Of a stretch of DNA of 64,000 bases, positions 1 through 11,859 are shown piece by piece (position 1 is the first letter of the stretch; every line of letters starts with the position of its first letter). The stretch comes from Ichthyophis bannanicus (lineage: Eukaryota; Chordata; Amphibia; Gymnophiona; Ichthyophiidae). The notes beneath the pieces were generated by a model. That model was not told the DNA's origin, made no database searches, and worked only from the letters and a program-made list of their open reading frames with translations. A program made the position numbers and the translations under genes. The stretch lies in assembly GCA_033557465.1 (NCBI GenBank), contig CM066031.1, positions 1,071,216,444-1,071,280,443 on the forward strand, read 5' to 3'.

Positions 1-589
1 GACTATGAAATTTAAACTACAGCTGTCTACTGGGTATGAAAGGTAACCAGAAAGTTCTCTTCTGTGTTTTTAAATTGAATCTTAAACTGTTGCTACTAGG
101 CCCTGACTGATTTAACAAAACAAATAGTGGGTTCACAGATTAATTAGCTTTAAAAGAAAATAAATTCCTTTCAGAAAAATTCCCAGAAGTATATACTCAC
201 AATTTCAGATTTCTCTCCAGAAGTAACAGCCCCCCTTCCAGTCCATCAGTTAACTCTCCATTGTCTATTGTTCATTTGTCCTTTCTTCTCTCTTCAAATT
301 TTTTTACCATTCTCTCTCTACATCTGCTTTAACATACTGATCTTCCCCTTTTGCTGTTTCCTCTATTTCTTTCTTTATTTCTTTTTCATGCACTCAAATT
401 TCACCCTTCCATCCTCAGTCCCCACTTACTCTCCCAAGACACAGTCAATTGTAGATTTTTCTTCTCTCCCACACAAAATATCTTTTCCCCTCTCCATCCT
501 CACTCCCCCAGCCCCATCCCCTTCTAGTCCTCCCCCAACATCAGCTCCCTTCTAGTTCCAGCCCCACCCAACATCGGCTCCCTTCTAGT

Positions 590-850
590 CCCATTCTCCC
601 ATATTTCCGCATCAGCCAATTTCCAGTCCTAGAACCTCTCATCAGCCCATTTCCAGTTCTAGCCCCCCCATCAGCCATTTTCAGTCCTATTCTAGGCCCC
701 CATCAGCCCATTTGCAATCCAAGCTCCCCCCATTAGCCCATTTCCAGTCCTAGCCCCCCATCAGCCATTTTCATTCCTATTCTAGGCCCCCATCAGCCCA
801 TTTCCAATCCTAGCCCCCCATTGGCCATTATCCTATCCTAGCCCCCTCCC
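590..850. repeat. C-rich minisatellite in hAT-like element
   Basis: About seven imperfect units built on the words CAGCCCATTTCCAGTCCTAG followed by CCCCCCAT. The same words recur many more times in the sister element at 38400-39280. Confidence 0.8.
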
Positions 851-890
851 CAAAGAGCCCCACGGCTGTCTAAGCTGCTGCTGAGGAAGC

Positions 891-1130
891 CGGGGAAGCC
901 CACGTGAGGCCCCAGATACCTCTGCACAGCCGCCAGCGTGAAGAGTGGTGTTTTCCCTCACTATGGTCCCTGCGTTACTGTGAAGCACACTGAATGCTGG
1001 GAAAGGTTAAAGGGCATTTCCCAGCACTCATGTGCTTCACAGTAATACAGCTGTCAGTGTGAGGGAAAACACCGCTCTTCATGCTGGTGGCTGTGCAGAG
1101 GTGAGCCTGGGCCTCACATGGGCTTCCCCA
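891..1130. repeat. Long imperfect inverted repeat (hairpin)
   Basis: The left arm at about 891-1004 and the right arm at about 1017-1130 are reverse complements with some mismatches, separated by a 12-base loop. Arm landmarks are GGGGAAGCCCACGTGAGG against its complement near 1111-1128, and TGAAGCACA against TGTGCTTCA. The hairpin sits between the minisatellite and the 3' terminus, the same place as the larger palindrome at 40160-40573. Confidence 0.85.
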
Positions 1131-1249
1131 GCTCACCTCTGAAGCCGTCCATTGTGTGCGAATGAAGTTCACGCGGGGCCCCCTGAAGTGCGGGGACCTG
1201 TGCAAACAACATTCTCACACAATGGATGGGCCAGCCCTGCAAGAAATCT

Positions 1250-2322
1250 TCACTTGACCCTACTTGTCCTTCTAATTATATACCCATTTCCCTCCTTCCC
1301 TTCATTTCCAAACTTTTATTGAATGTGCAGTTTTCTGCCGCTTCCTTGAATTTCTTTCTTCTTAAGCCCTCTTAGATCCACTTCAGTCTGGTTTTCATCC
1401 CTTTCATTATACTGAAATGGCTCTTGTCAATGTCTCTAGGGACTTGTTCCTGGCTAAGTCTAAGGGTCTCTCATTCTTCTCGACCTTTCTGCTACTTTTG
1501 ATACTGATGATCACCTCCTTCTCTTTGATACTTTGTCCTCTCTTGGTATTAGGGGGGTTGTGAAGTCCTGGTTCTCTTCTTATCTCTCCCATCATTCTTT
1601 CAGTGTTTGTATTGGTGGATCCTTCTCTACTGCCATCCCTCTCAGTTGGTGTACCCCAAGGGTCTGTTCTGGCCACTCTCCTTTTCACTCTCTATGCCCT
1701 GTCCCTTGATGACCTCATCTCTTCCCATGGCTTTCAGTATCATTTTTATGCTGATGGCCCTCAAATCTATCTATCTATACCTGACATTTCTCTTACACGC
1801 CAAGTCCGTATCTCTGATTGCTTATCTGACATCACTGACTGGATGTCTCACTGCCATCTAAAGTTGAACATTACCAAGACTGAACTTCTTATTTCCCCCC
1901 TTTACCCTCCTCCCCTTACTCCTTTTTATATCGCTGTTGTTAACACTCTTCTGCTTCTTGTTCCTCAGTTCCCTTGGGGTCATCTTTGACTCCTCCTTGT
2001 CTTTCTCCACACATATCCAACAGATAGCTAAAACCTGTCATTTTTTTCTCTATAACTTTAAAATTATTCACCCCTTCCTTTCTGGACACACTACTAAAAC
2101 TCATATCCACTCTTTGGTCACTTCCTGTCTTGATTATTGTAACTTCCTCCTTGCTGATCACCCTAAGAGTCATCTGTCTTCTCTTCAATCTGTTCAGAAC
2201 TCTGCTGCACAGCTAATCTTCTGCCAGCTTGATGCACTCATATAACCCCTCTTCTTAAATCGCTTCATTGGCTCCCCTTCCATTTCTGTATTCAATTAAA
2301 TCTTCTCCTTCTGACCTTATGA
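1250..2322 (+). mobile_element. L2-like LINE reverse transcriptase fragment, copy 1
   Basis: Decayed L2-clade non-LTR retrotransposon fragment. Frames encode reverse transcriptase pieces in order: fingers and palm near 1400-1600, GVPQGSVL near 1650, a degenerate catalytic box FYADG (normally FYADD) near 1745, and the thumb region with [11 protein letters not shown] and CLDYCNFLL between 1970 and 2150. Several frameshifts separate the pieces. Both ends are truncated; at about 2322 the sequence switches to an earlier part of a second reverse transcriptase copy. Loss of the second catalytic aspartate and the frame breaks make it inactive. Confidence 0.85.
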
Positions 2323-4035
2323 TGAACTTCATCAATCTCACGATTGGGGTGATATTTCGGTGGTGGTATCCCTTGATCTTTCAGCTAACTTTGATCTTGT
2401 TGATCATTCCACTCTTTTCTCTCGTCTTCAGGATTTTGATGTAGATGGTGTGGTTTTCCAGAGGTTTCATTCCTATCTTTCTCAATGTACTTTTCAGTAG
2501 ATAAAGGGGTTTCTACTTCTTCCATCTTCTCTTTTCGTTGTAGTGTTCCACAGGGCTCTATCTTAGCATCTTTATTGTTTAATATTTTTTGATACCTTTG
2601 GCCCTTCTTATCCAGCAGCATGGTATTTCCTTGCATTTCTATGTGGACAATATTATCTTAATTCATCACACTAATTCTTTTACACCAGTATCTCTTTATG
2701 GCTTGGTACTAATTTTTTCTGTTTGAATCCTTTCAAATTCTCTGCTCTTTGGATTACTTTTGGTGGTTCCTCACCTTTTTTGGCTCCTCTGCTTCCTGAT
2801 GGCCCCATTCCCCTGGTAGACATAATGCACTCTTGTAGGGATTCTCAAAGATTCCTCCTTATCATTCCATGTACAAATTACTTCAGTTATCCGCTGCTCT
2901 TTTTTCTACCTTCATCGTATTTGAGCTGCCTGCCCCTTTCTCTCACTCTCCTCTCTAACTTCCTTGCTTCTCTCCCTTATTTCTAGAATTGACTATTGTT
3001 GTTATGTACTTAGGTCTTCCTCAATCACAGGTACATAGATTGCAACTCATACAGAACACAGCAGTGTGTATTCTTTCCCATGCTACCCAGTTTGAGCATG
3101 TTGCCTCTCTTACATTTCATCACCACTGGCTTCCCATCAAATTCTGTTCAAAGTTTAAGCTCCTTATGATAGTTTTTCAATCCTTTCACAATGGTGCTCC
3201 TTTATATCTCTCTGATCTATTAGAAACATAGAAACATAGAAATATGATGACAGAAAAAGACCACATGGCCTATCTAGTCTGTCCTTCCATATCAACAACT
3301 ACAACAGTCCCCTTTTTACCTTTAGAGATCCTCTGTGTTGGTCCCATGCTTTTTTGAATTCAGTTACTGTCCTCATCTCTACCACCTCCACTGGGAGACT
3401 ATTCCACGGATCCACTACTCTTTCCATAAAGAAATATTTCCACATATCACTCCTGAATCTATCACCCTTCACCCTCATCCCATGTCCCCTCGTAGCAGAA
3501 CTTGCTTTCAATTGATTAATTAATTGATTGATTAATTAATTCCATATTCAACCCACTATCTCCTCCGTGGCACTCATACCCATCGCTTATATCTACCATC
3601 ACTTTCTCAAGCAAGACTAGTCTCGGCCCGTTCCTCTACTTTTTATTTTCTTGCCCCTGCCCTTTAGAACTCCCTTCCCTCTGATATTTGGTTAGCTCCA
3701 TCACTTTCATCCTTTAAATCGCTGTTGAAAACTCATTTGTTTAATATGGCTTATGATTTATCTGTTAAAACTTTGGTTGTTTATTGCAATTTTAAAACTG
3801 GCTGTAATCACTGTGCATTATAGTTTCATTGATTAGTTATTATTTAATGTTATTATTTTGATTTGTCATGGTCTTCTTTGTCATTTGTCATTTGTCTTTT
3901 GTCCTTTTTGTTTCTTGTTTGCATGATGTTACAATTCTTTCCTGTTTTTAATGGCGTTCCTTTCCTGACTTTCACTTTTATTGTATTTTTAGACTTTGTT
4001 GCACACCCCTCTGCTGAGACCCCTTGAAGGGCGGT
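2323..4035 (+). mobile_element. L2-like LINE fragment, copy 2, with 3' end
   Basis: A second degenerate L2-like copy. It starts in the palm (LDLSANFDLVDHST near 2370) and runs through the thumb (RLQLIQNTAVCILSHAT near 3040) to the C-terminus at about 3600-3770, where NSLPSDIW and SFKSLLKTHLF are readable. The 3' untranslated region ends near 4035 with GAAGGGCGGTTTATCAGGC, resembling the hairpin tail of L2-type elements. A minus-strand CR1 tail (3226-3515) interrupts it. The copy is full of stops and frameshifts. Confidence 0.8.
3226..3515 (-). mobile_element. CR1-like LINE 3' end inserted in L2
   Basis: On the minus strand the end of a CR1-type ORF2 is readable: SATRGHGMRVKGDRF, then WKYFFMERVVDPWNSLP and VVEMRTVTEFKKAWD. 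This is followed by the 3' untranslated region and the short terminal repeats seen on the plus strand as GAAACATAGAAACATAGAAA. The L2 reading resumes after about 3540. The same 3' end appears at 12229-13060. The piece is truncated at its 5' side. Confidence 0.85.
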
Positions 4036-4480
4036 TTATCAGGCACAATAAACCATAAACCATAACCCATAAATGCATTCACTCTAATGCCCCTCACTAC
4101 CTTTCCTCTCAGCTCTTTTGCTAAATCCCTCCTTGTGAACTCTGCTCTGCCTCTGGTTTTCTTCTCTCTGTGCAGTTTTCTTCCACTGCCAACTCTAGAC
4201 TTCGATCTTTTCATCTTGTTGCTACCTATGCCTGAAACAAACTTCCTGAATCTATACATCATATCTCATCTCTCCCCCTTTTCAAAACCATGCTAAAACC
4301 TCACCTCTTTGAGGCTGCTTTTGGATCCTAATTCCCTTGTTCTCTTTTCCCTATTTGAACCCCTTGTTTCTCTTATATTGTTCTGTCTGTCTTGATTAAA
4401 TTGCAAGCTCTAATGAGCAGGGCCCATCTTCTATATGTTCTTATAGAGTGCTGCGTACACCTTGTAGCACTATATAAATG
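4036..4480 (+). mobile_element. LINE 3' end fragment, L2/CR1-like
   Basis: A degenerate frame contains MPETNFLNLY near 4228, which resembles the C-terminal end of an L2/CR1-type reverse transcriptase. The following text, including GAGCAGGGCCC and a TAGCACTATATAAATG end, resembles a LINE 3' tail. The assignment rests on resemblance and no domain is intact. Confidence 0.5.
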
Positions 4481-4481
4481 A

Positions 4482-4830
4482 TTAATAGTAGCAGTCATCA
4501 ACCACCACTGCTCTTTGTTTCCTTATAGTCACTAATACAGCAATTTTTGGGTTTTTGAGCTCTGGTTCCTCCTGTTCCTGGGATGTTCTCACCTCCTCCA
4601 TTTCAAGGGCAGCATACTGGTTCTTTAATTTGAGGGAGGGTAGAGTTGGAGTGTCAATTTTGCAGGCTCTGGTGACCCATGTTAAGCTGTTTTCTTTCTT
4701 TGCCATACCATCTTCACCTCCATTGGAGATCTTGGTTGCCTCAAGAATTATTTTGTCATTGTTTCTCAGCCTAATGAACTCCTCTCTTAATTCTTCTACT
4801 TGTTTCATGAAAGATTCATATGTATTTATT
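4482..4830 (-). pseudogene. CR1 ORF1 coiled-coil fragment
   Basis: On the minus strand an open stretch starts MKQVEELREEFIRLRN and continues through a heptad-like region (SLKLKNQYAALEMEE). The same protein region, equally degenerate, lies at 23800-24115 directly upstream of an SGNH-esterase domain, which identifies it as the N-terminal part of a CR1-type ORF1. Here the esterase half is missing. The matching CR1 5' region reappears at 11860-12110 beyond the L1, so the L1 probably inserted into this CR1. Confidence 0.65.
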
Positions 4831-4875
4831 TAACAGATTTTATATACCGCTTTATCATTTCAATCAAAGCGGTCT
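4826..4875 (-). repeat. LINE/SINE 3' hairpin tail
   Basis: On the minus strand the sequence reads ACCGCTTTGATTGAAATGAT and then AAAGCGGTATATAAAAT, a self-complementary tail. A close match is at 49300-49345. It abuts the G-run end of the L1. Confidence 0.6.
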
Positions 4876-4900
4876 CCCCCCCCCCCATTAATTTAACATT

Positions 4901-4906
4901 TTTATT
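4901..4906 (-). terminator. L1 polyadenylation signal AATAAA
   Basis: The minus strand reads AAGCTTAATAAAAATG about 20 bases before the element's 3' border. This is the usual place for a LINE polyadenylation signal. Confidence 0.6.
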
Positions 4907-5089
4907 AAGCTTATTCCATACATAATACAAACTTCTTCTGAACCCAACATAGTACATTTATATTTAAGCAACAATCTGTCATCATCATGACTGTTTCTCC
5001 CCTAAATTCTAATACAACATTGCTTGTACCTGTTCAACAACCCTTCCCCTCCTCTCCCCCTTGCAATTATCCCCTTCTATTAAACATAC

Positions 5090-8000
5090 TTATTGTCTCA
5101 CAACCGTACTAGTGCCTTTGGGTTCCGTCTAGCTTTACATTGGCCCTCCCTCCTTCTCTCCTGCTTTCCATTTTCCCAACCATTTCCAGACCCTCTGCCA
5201 TTGTTCCATATACTTATCCCCCTTCCCATGTCTCAACCCCATCAATCGATGCATCAAACACAGATCCTCCATTCTTTTGATAAAACCTGCACTCTGAGGG
5301 TTCCCCAACCCTATCCAATGTTGTGCTGTCTCACTTCTTGCTGCCACTATCCAATGATTCAGTACCCCTCCCTCTCCTTTCCCGGGATGTCCTCCCCAAC
5401 TGATGTAAAAGACAGACCTCTGGTGTTTTTTGCAATCTATATCCTGTCATTTTGTAAATTATCAATAGTACCTCATTCTAGAATCCTTGAATTGGCCCGC
5501 ACTTCCACCACATGTGTAACATATCCCCTCTCTCCTGGCAACCTCTCCAACACCGATCAGTTGTCCCTAACCCCACTTTTTTTTTGACATATCGGTGTCC
5601 AATACCACCGATAAAGTACTTTGTAAGCATTTTCTTTTATTTGAGTAGCGATAGATATTCCTGCTATCTGTATTACTTTATCCCATCTCTCTTCAGTCCA
5701 TTGTACGTCTAAGTCTGCCTCCCATTTCTTCATAAACTCTAATTTACCCTCTCCTCCCTTCATTAGCCCTTTATAAATCTTGGACAAGGCTCCTTTTTGT
5801 CTGAAGTGTCCTGAGCATAGGGCCTCAAACCATCCTTTGTTACTCCTCAGGTCCCGCCATATGCTCTGCTGCCGCACAAAATGACCAATTTGGAGATAAC
5901 TGTAATAACCCGAACTAGATAATCCATATAAATCCTTAATACCCTCAAACTCCCTTATTCACTCCTTAACCACTATCTGAGAGAGGTGTGTAAGTCCCCA
6001 TTTTTCCCAGCTCCTCAATATATTCACCCCGGCCCTTGTCCCCTTTCAAAACAAGCCTCCAATATCATCCCTTGCATATATTGTTTGTTTTGTACTAATA
6101 CTTTCCTACTTTGTTTTCAAATATTCAAGGTATATACTACAAAGGGATTCATAGCGCTACTAACTGGAACTGTACGTCCCCTCCACACCAGCTTTTCCAA
6201 TCCCACTCCCCTTACAGAGTTTTCCTCCATCTACACCCAATGCTTCAGTTTTTCTCTGTGCCAGTCGTAAAATGGTTTCAGTTGCGCTGCTATATAATAT
6301 TTTCAAAAGTTGGGAACCCCAAGCCCCCCCCCCTCTCTCCTAGCTCTCTGCAATGTGGACATAGTAACCCTAGGACTCTTATTTTGCCATATAAATCGAT
6401 TGATGCTTCTTTGTAAGTGCTTTAACTTTTGACGTGGTATTAATATTGGTAACGTTTGAAAGAGAAACAGAAATCGGGGCAGTAACATCATCTTAACTGT
6501 TGCTATATGTCCGAACCAAGATAGATACCCTCTCCCCCACCCAGCCAGTAAACTTTCTACTTGCCCAAATAACTTTTTATAGTTTAAATCATACAATACC
6601 TCTAATCTATTGCTTATTTGGATCCCTAGATACCGAATGGCCCCCTTGGCCCATCTAAATGGGTAGTTCTTTCTTAATCTCACCTGCTCTTCCTCTTGTA
6701 TTGACAGGTTCAAAAGTTCAGATTTTGCCCAATTTATGGTGAATCCTGACAGCCTCCCATATTCCTCTAATTCCCACATTAATATTGGTATCGAGCATCT
6801 CGGTCTGGTCACACTCATTATGATATCATCCGCAAAAATTGATATTCTATTTTCTACCTTTCCTACCATTATACCCTTCAGATCTTCCCTTTCTCTCTCT
6901 CTCCGAACGGCTCCAGTGATATCACGAATAAAAGGGGTGACAGTGGACAACACTGCCTTGTCTCTCTCCCCTGCTCAAAAAAGGCAAGTAGGTTCTATTT
7001 ACCTGAACACAAGCTTTCGGGTTCCGGTACAATGCTTCTACCCACCCTTTGAACTCGCCTCCCAACCCCATTCTATCCATTACCTGAAAGAGGAAGGACC
7101 AAGACACCTGATCAAATGCTTTCTCCGCATCTAGTGATATTAGCAATGCCTCCTTTTTACTTTGTCCCACTGACCAAATAGTGTTCAAGATTTTCCTAAT
7201 ATTATCTGCCACCTGCCTCCCCGGGATAAAGCCCACTTGGTCTTGATGGATTAACTTCCCGATTACCTTATTTAAACGTGTTGCTAATATTTTAGCCAAT
7301 AATTTAGCATCTAAGTTGAGCAGTGAAATAGGTCTGTACGAAGAGCATTCTTGCTGGTCCTTACCTTCTTTATGTATTATTGTGATCCCAGCCCATCCCA
7401 TGGTGGCCGCTAGCACACCCCCTCCTGTGGAAGGTTAAAACAGCCGCAATAGTGGAACAATTAAAAGCTCACTGAATGTTCTATAAAATCTCGTTGTAAG
7501 CACATCCAATCCTGGGGCCTTATCTACCTTTAATAGTTTTATAGCTTGCAGGACCTTCTCTGCTTTAATTGCTTTATTTAATTGCTTTTGTTCCTCCTCC
7601 ATCAGTGTTGAGAGCTTTATAGAATCTAAATAACTTCGTATTCGTTCCAAATCTGGGGATGCTCGAGCCGCATACAACTCTTGATAATATCGTTTAAATG
7701 CCTCCCGAATATCCCCATCTCTGTGAACCAATTTCCCTTCCCAGTCCCTAATTCTCAATATTTGTGATCTTAATTTCCTTTGTTTCAGCCCCTGCGCCAT
7801 ACATCGCCCTGCTTTATTGCCCCCCTCAAAGAAACCCTGTTTCAGTAGTTGCATACGATATCTTATAATGTCAGCCTGCAAAGCATTTAATTGCACTCTG
7901 GCAACCAGCACTTGGCCTCGGTAGGTTCCTCTTCCATCTTTCACGTCTAACTCTTCAAGTTCCATTAATCTTTCTCTCAGTACCCATTCTCTCTTCTCCC

Positions 8001-8903
8001 TCTCCCTCTTTTTACGTGCCCCCCATTTCAGAAAAACTCCTCTCACTACTGCCTTGTATCCATCCCAAACTCCCCCCCAGGCCACCTCACCATTATCGTT
8101 CCATCTAAAATAGTCCACTGTCTCCCTCTCTATCTCCTTTCTAACCTTCTCATCCTCAAGTAAAGATTCATTCAACCTCCAGAACTGGGTTCCTCTTCCC
8201 TCCCCTTCCATTGTCAGTCTTAACTCCACTAATGCATGGTCTGACCATGTTATAGAATCCATTTCTGCCCCTTTAACTCTGCCCGCCATCTCCTTTGTTA
8301 CCCAAATAGCATCTATCCTGGAATTGATCCATGCACTGGGGAGAAATATGAAAACTGCCTCTTCCAGGGATGTTGAAAGTGCCAGGCATCTATCAAGCAG
8401 TGCTGTGTAACAAAATTTTGATATTTACTCCTATCTGCTCGTTTGCCCTCTCGTTTCCCCGTTGCATCTCTATCTGGGTTCCACGTTAAATTAAAATCTC
8501 TCCCACATATGAGTTTTCCATCCCCTAACTGACCTACCTCAGTGTCTAGTTTTGTCCAAAATTCCCTTTGCCCCCCTGTTGGTGCATCTACATTCATTAT
8601 ACAGTACCATTCATTTCCTGTTTTTATACATAACATTATATATCTCCCCTCTTTATCTCTAATTATCTTCTGTGCTACCACCTTAAGTTTGGAGGCTCTG
8701 AAAATTACCGCCCCACCCTTCTTTTTTTCCACTGTCTTTGATGCATAGAGACATACTCCATATCCCTGGGGTTTGACCAAGTGTTCTGTTGCCCTAGTAG
8801 TTAAATGTGTTTCCTTTATGAGCACTAGCGATGCTTTTTGACGTCTTACTTCTTTGTAAAGTTTCTGCCGTTTAAAAGGCGAATTAAGCCCTTTGACATT
8901 CAA
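5090..8903 (-). pseudogene. L1 ORF2 (endonuclease and reverse transcriptase), broken
   Basis: The frame starts at 8903 with MNVKGLNSPFKRQKLYKE and an AP-endonuclease-like domain containing KETHL (the catalytic Glu motif, usually QETHL) and GRDFN, to about 8313. A linker follows (8289-7435). The reverse transcriptase shows ISLLNLDAKLLAKIL and HQDQVGFIPGRQ, palm box A LLISLDAEKAFDQVSW, and an intact FADD catalytic box at 6825-6836. The C-terminal region has a Cys/His-rich stretch near 5500-5560 and a last segment at 5347-5135. Frame changes near 8300, 7425, 6940 and 6300-5880 break it into at least five pieces. In life it would nick DNA and copy its own RNA; this copy cannot. Confidence 0.9.
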
Positions 8904-9480
8904 TGTTACAATTTTTAACTCACCTTGAAGCTTTTACTACCCCCCTCCTTTGCTACCCCATCTCCTTTGCCCTCCTCCCCCTTTCTCCCTCTCCCCTTCC
9001 CTCCCCCTCCCTCCCTCTCTCCTTCCTTCCCCCTCCCTCCCCACCTCCCCTCCCTGTCCTCCTTCTCCTCATGGGAGATATGTCTTTCATTAAGGTAACC
9101 GACTATCGGACCGTGGCCTACCCCTATCCCTCTACCTATATCCTCCCCCCCCCCACCTTCCTCCTTCCTGACTCTCCCCTCCTCCTCCCCTTCCCTTATA
9201 CATCTTCTTGCCCCTCCTACCTCTCCTCTGCCCTACCCCCTACACCCCTTCCTACCCCCATCTAAACTCTGTTGCTTTCAAGTCACATAATCAGAACCCT
9301 CTTATCCCTCTCTTCCCTTGATCCCCCTCCCTCCTTGCCCAATCCCCCCACCACCCCGTCCTTCCTTCCCCCTGCACCCCCCCTCAGGCTTCCCATTACT
9401 AACCAACACTTATATATGGTACATATATATAACCCTGTCCTTATTAAGTATCGTCTGACTCATGTCTGTATAATGTCCTC
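8904..9480 (-). other. Purine-rich spacer between L1 ORF1 and ORF2
   Basis: About 580 bases that are almost pure C/T on the plus strand, hence G/A-rich on the element's sense strand, with many GGG runs. I see no coding signal; open frames here are low-complexity artefacts. The length and composition are unusual for an L1 inter-ORF spacer. Confidence 0.7.
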
Positions 9481-9484
9481 GGCT

Positions 9485-10503
9485 TCAGCCTGTTTCTTTT
9501 TCCACCACTTTTCCTCTTTGGCTATCTTTGGCCAGTCTTGCTAGTCTCTTGCCACCTTCTGCTGCTCTATGCCACCTCATGCTAACCGCCCTAGCGGTAG
9601 TGGTGCTGTTGTCAGTTTTTTTGGCTAGACTTCTGGCCACTTCCGGGAGGTTAGTTGATCCTAAATCTCTCAGCGCCCTCCAAGCTTTTTCACTCATCTT
9701 CACTCTCCGCGACCGCCCTTGCACTGTAATCAGTAGTCCAAAAGGGTGCATCCATTTATATCTCATATCTGCCCTGCTTAATTAGGCCGTGACCTCCTTC
9801 ATCTCTCTCCTTCATTGCAGCGTTCCCTGGGATAAATCCTGGAACAGTTCCAGCTTGTGCTCTTCCCACTGAAAGTTTCTCATCTTCCTGGCTGCTCCCA
9901 ACAGGCGTTCTTTCATCTTAAAGGAGTTCAAGCATACCACGATGTCTCGTGGTCGATGATCTCTTATTGGCCTCAGTCCTCTATGTGCCCGTTGTATTTG
10001 CAGGGACTCCCCTGTACCCTCCTCCGCTATAGCTGCAGCTTTTAATAGCTCTCCAAATACGTTCTGAATAACTTCCTCACAGTTCTTATATTTGGGATCC
10101 TCTGGGATATCCCGCATTCTGATATTACATCTTCTGGACCGATCCTCCAAGTCTTCTGTTTTTACTTTCAGCTCCTCTTGAGCCTGCTTTAATTCCTCCC
10201 AGCCTTTTTGTATGTTTTCCATGGCTACCCCTTGTTGTTCCAGCTGAGTTTCTGTATCTTCTACACGATCTCCCAGATCCGTGATGTTTTGTCTGATTAT
10301 TTGTAGGGTCTCTTTTACTCCATTAATTTCTTTACTCCACTAATTTCCACCTTTAATTCCTCTTTTATTTCTGTGAGCCACTGCTTGATTTTGTCAGCCA
10401 TTCCCAAGCACTCCTCTCCTTCCATCTCCTCCTCCTGCTCAGGCATTTTCTCAGCCGCCATTTTACCTTCCTTCTCTCCCTCCTTCCCTCCTCGTGATGG
10501 CAC
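9485..10503 (-). pseudogene. L1 ORF1 RNA-binding protein, broken
   Basis: The N-terminal part (10503-10315) is charged and Glu/Lys-rich. It leads into a coiled coil containing MENIQKGWEELKQAQEEL (from 10222) and then the L1 ORF1p RRM-like domain with LEDRSRRCNIRMRDIPED. The C-terminal domain includes RAHRGLRPIRDHRPRDIVV, and a further segment reading WRALRDLGSTNLPEVARS lies at 9766-9485. In L1 this protein trimerises and coats the element RNA. Frame shifts near 9800 and 10250-10315 break it. It is shorter and of a different type from the ORF1 at 43068-44147. Confidence 0.8.
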
Positions 10504-11510
10504 ATAAGATGATCAAAATTTCGCCAGTTTTTTCTTCGCTGACAACTCTCTTTTTGATTTCTCCATTAAGAATTTTTATTTTTCCCCCCCTTTTATAGAT
10601 CCGCTCAGCATACAATGATTACTATGGAGAAGTTCTTCTGGGCTCTCCCCCCCCCCCCCCCCCCCAGTGGAGTGCACTGTCTGGTCTGTTTCTCCCACTT
10701 CTTAGTACCCTTCTGTTCCTCCTGGGTAGGGTAGCCAGTTAAGTTTATATTTGTCTTGCCTTGCTTTGTATCTATTACCCTCTTGATTTATTCCCTACTG
10801 CTTCACACGACCTGAACTTTCCTTATACTGCTTGCCTGCACTGTGCTTTGCTGCTCTTCCCTCTTCCTGCTTTGTGTTGCTCCAGTAGATGCTGTTTGCA
10901 CCCTCCGATGTAACTCCCCCATCTCCTCCTCACACTCGTTTCTCTCCAGTCCCGCCTCCGGTTTGCCTGCTATAGCGATTCCTCTACCGGTTGTCGTTTA
11001 TTCCGCCCGTTGCTCTCTCGTTTAATCCAGCCCTTCCTGCGCTCCTCTCCTCCCCCCCTGGGTCCAGCTCTCAGCAGACACGTGTCTCTCCATTCGGGCC
11101 TCTCGCTGCTCCCGATTCAGCTGCGCTCCCCTTGATCGCCAATCTCTCTGCCTCCTGCTCTGCTACGGGCGATCAGGTATTCAATTTCTGCTGCTCCGGC
11201 TCCAGCACTCACCAGCCCTCCTGCCACTCACTTCGCTCCACTGCGCTCTGCCCTCTGCATGTTCAGACATGTGCCATCCCGATCGGGCCTGCCTCTCCGC
11301 ATGTGCGGTGCATCGGGTGAGTGCCACGGCTTGCTCTGGCTCCGATTTCACTTTGGGCCTTCCTCCCCTACTTCCTCCTCATTTCCCCTCCTTTTTATGC
11401 CTTTTGGGGTGCTATCCCCCTCTTTGGTAGGCCTTGATGTTGGAACTTGTCTTTTACTCCGCCATGCGCTCCGATGACGTCACCGAAAGTCCAAAGCAGT
11501 CTTTTAAAAC
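10504..11510 (-). other. L1 5' untranslated region
   Basis: About 1 kb upstream of ORF1, richer in CpG than the flanks, especially 10900-11350, with a homopolymer run near 10648-10666. No coding domain is visible. LINE 5' regions carry internal promoters, and I infer this one did, but I cannot point to a specific element. Confidence 0.55.
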
Positions 11511-11859
11511 AAAAAATAGCTAGTCTGTTTTATGGGAAATCAAACACCTCTGTTCTGATTTCCCGTGTGTAGTCCTGTTTGCTCACCTGTTGGGGTATGG
11601 AGCAGTTTCTTATCCCTTCAAGCTAATGAAATCTGATTTATGTGTCTGAGGTATATAGTGTAATATGCTCCCTTTGTAGAGTACCCTAATCAAAGCTTCT
11701 TGAAATATAGCTCATGGATTACTTTTAGCAGATAAACAAACATGGAGCTATCTACTTTCTAGATTTTTCCCTTCCAACCAAAATCACACACTTCCGTCTT
11801 AATCAACAAGCTAGTTAGTTATAAAACCAAAATTTCTCACATAAGATAGGTTGGAATTG
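11511..11859. other. Unassigned sequence
   Basis: AT-rich with no coding signal. It lies between the L1 5' end and the CR1 5' region and may be further CR1 5' sequence, since the downstream segment matches a CR1 start at 25310-25510. Confidence 0.4.

Larger units (their letters stand above)
1..1239. mobile_element. hAT-like non-autonomous element, 3' portion
   Basis: This is the 3' part of the same family as the element at 37375-40672. The two share a pyrimidine-rich stretch (about 250-560 here, 38100-38400 there), a minisatellite of C-rich units, a hairpin, and a nearly identical last 70 bases ending in GGGCCAGCCCTG. The 5' end lies outside the window, so the 8-bp target duplication cannot be checked; the expected right copy would be CAAGAAAT at 1240-1247. 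No transposase is visible. The open frame at 268-555 is low-complexity pyrimidine sequence and I do not count it as a gene. Confidence 0.75.
4887..11510 (-). mobile_element. Near full-length L1-clade LINE, decayed
   Basis: A minus-strand L1-type element of about 6.6 kb. From its 5' end it has a CpG-rich 5' region (11510-10504), ORF1 with coiled coil and RNA-binding domain (10503-9485), a purine-rich spacer (9480-8904), ORF2 with endonuclease, reverse transcriptase and Cys-rich C-terminus (8903-5090), and a short 3' region with a polyadenylation signal at 4901-4906. The tail is followed by an unusual homopolymer seen as C on the plus strand (about 4876-4886). ORF2 is broken by several stops and frameshifts. 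Borders are approximate and I could not identify a target duplication. Confidence 0.85.

Noticed and set aside
9485..9785. A plus-strand frame overlapping L1 ORF1.
   Set aside because: The minus-strand reading fits the element order; the plus frame is its antisense shadow.
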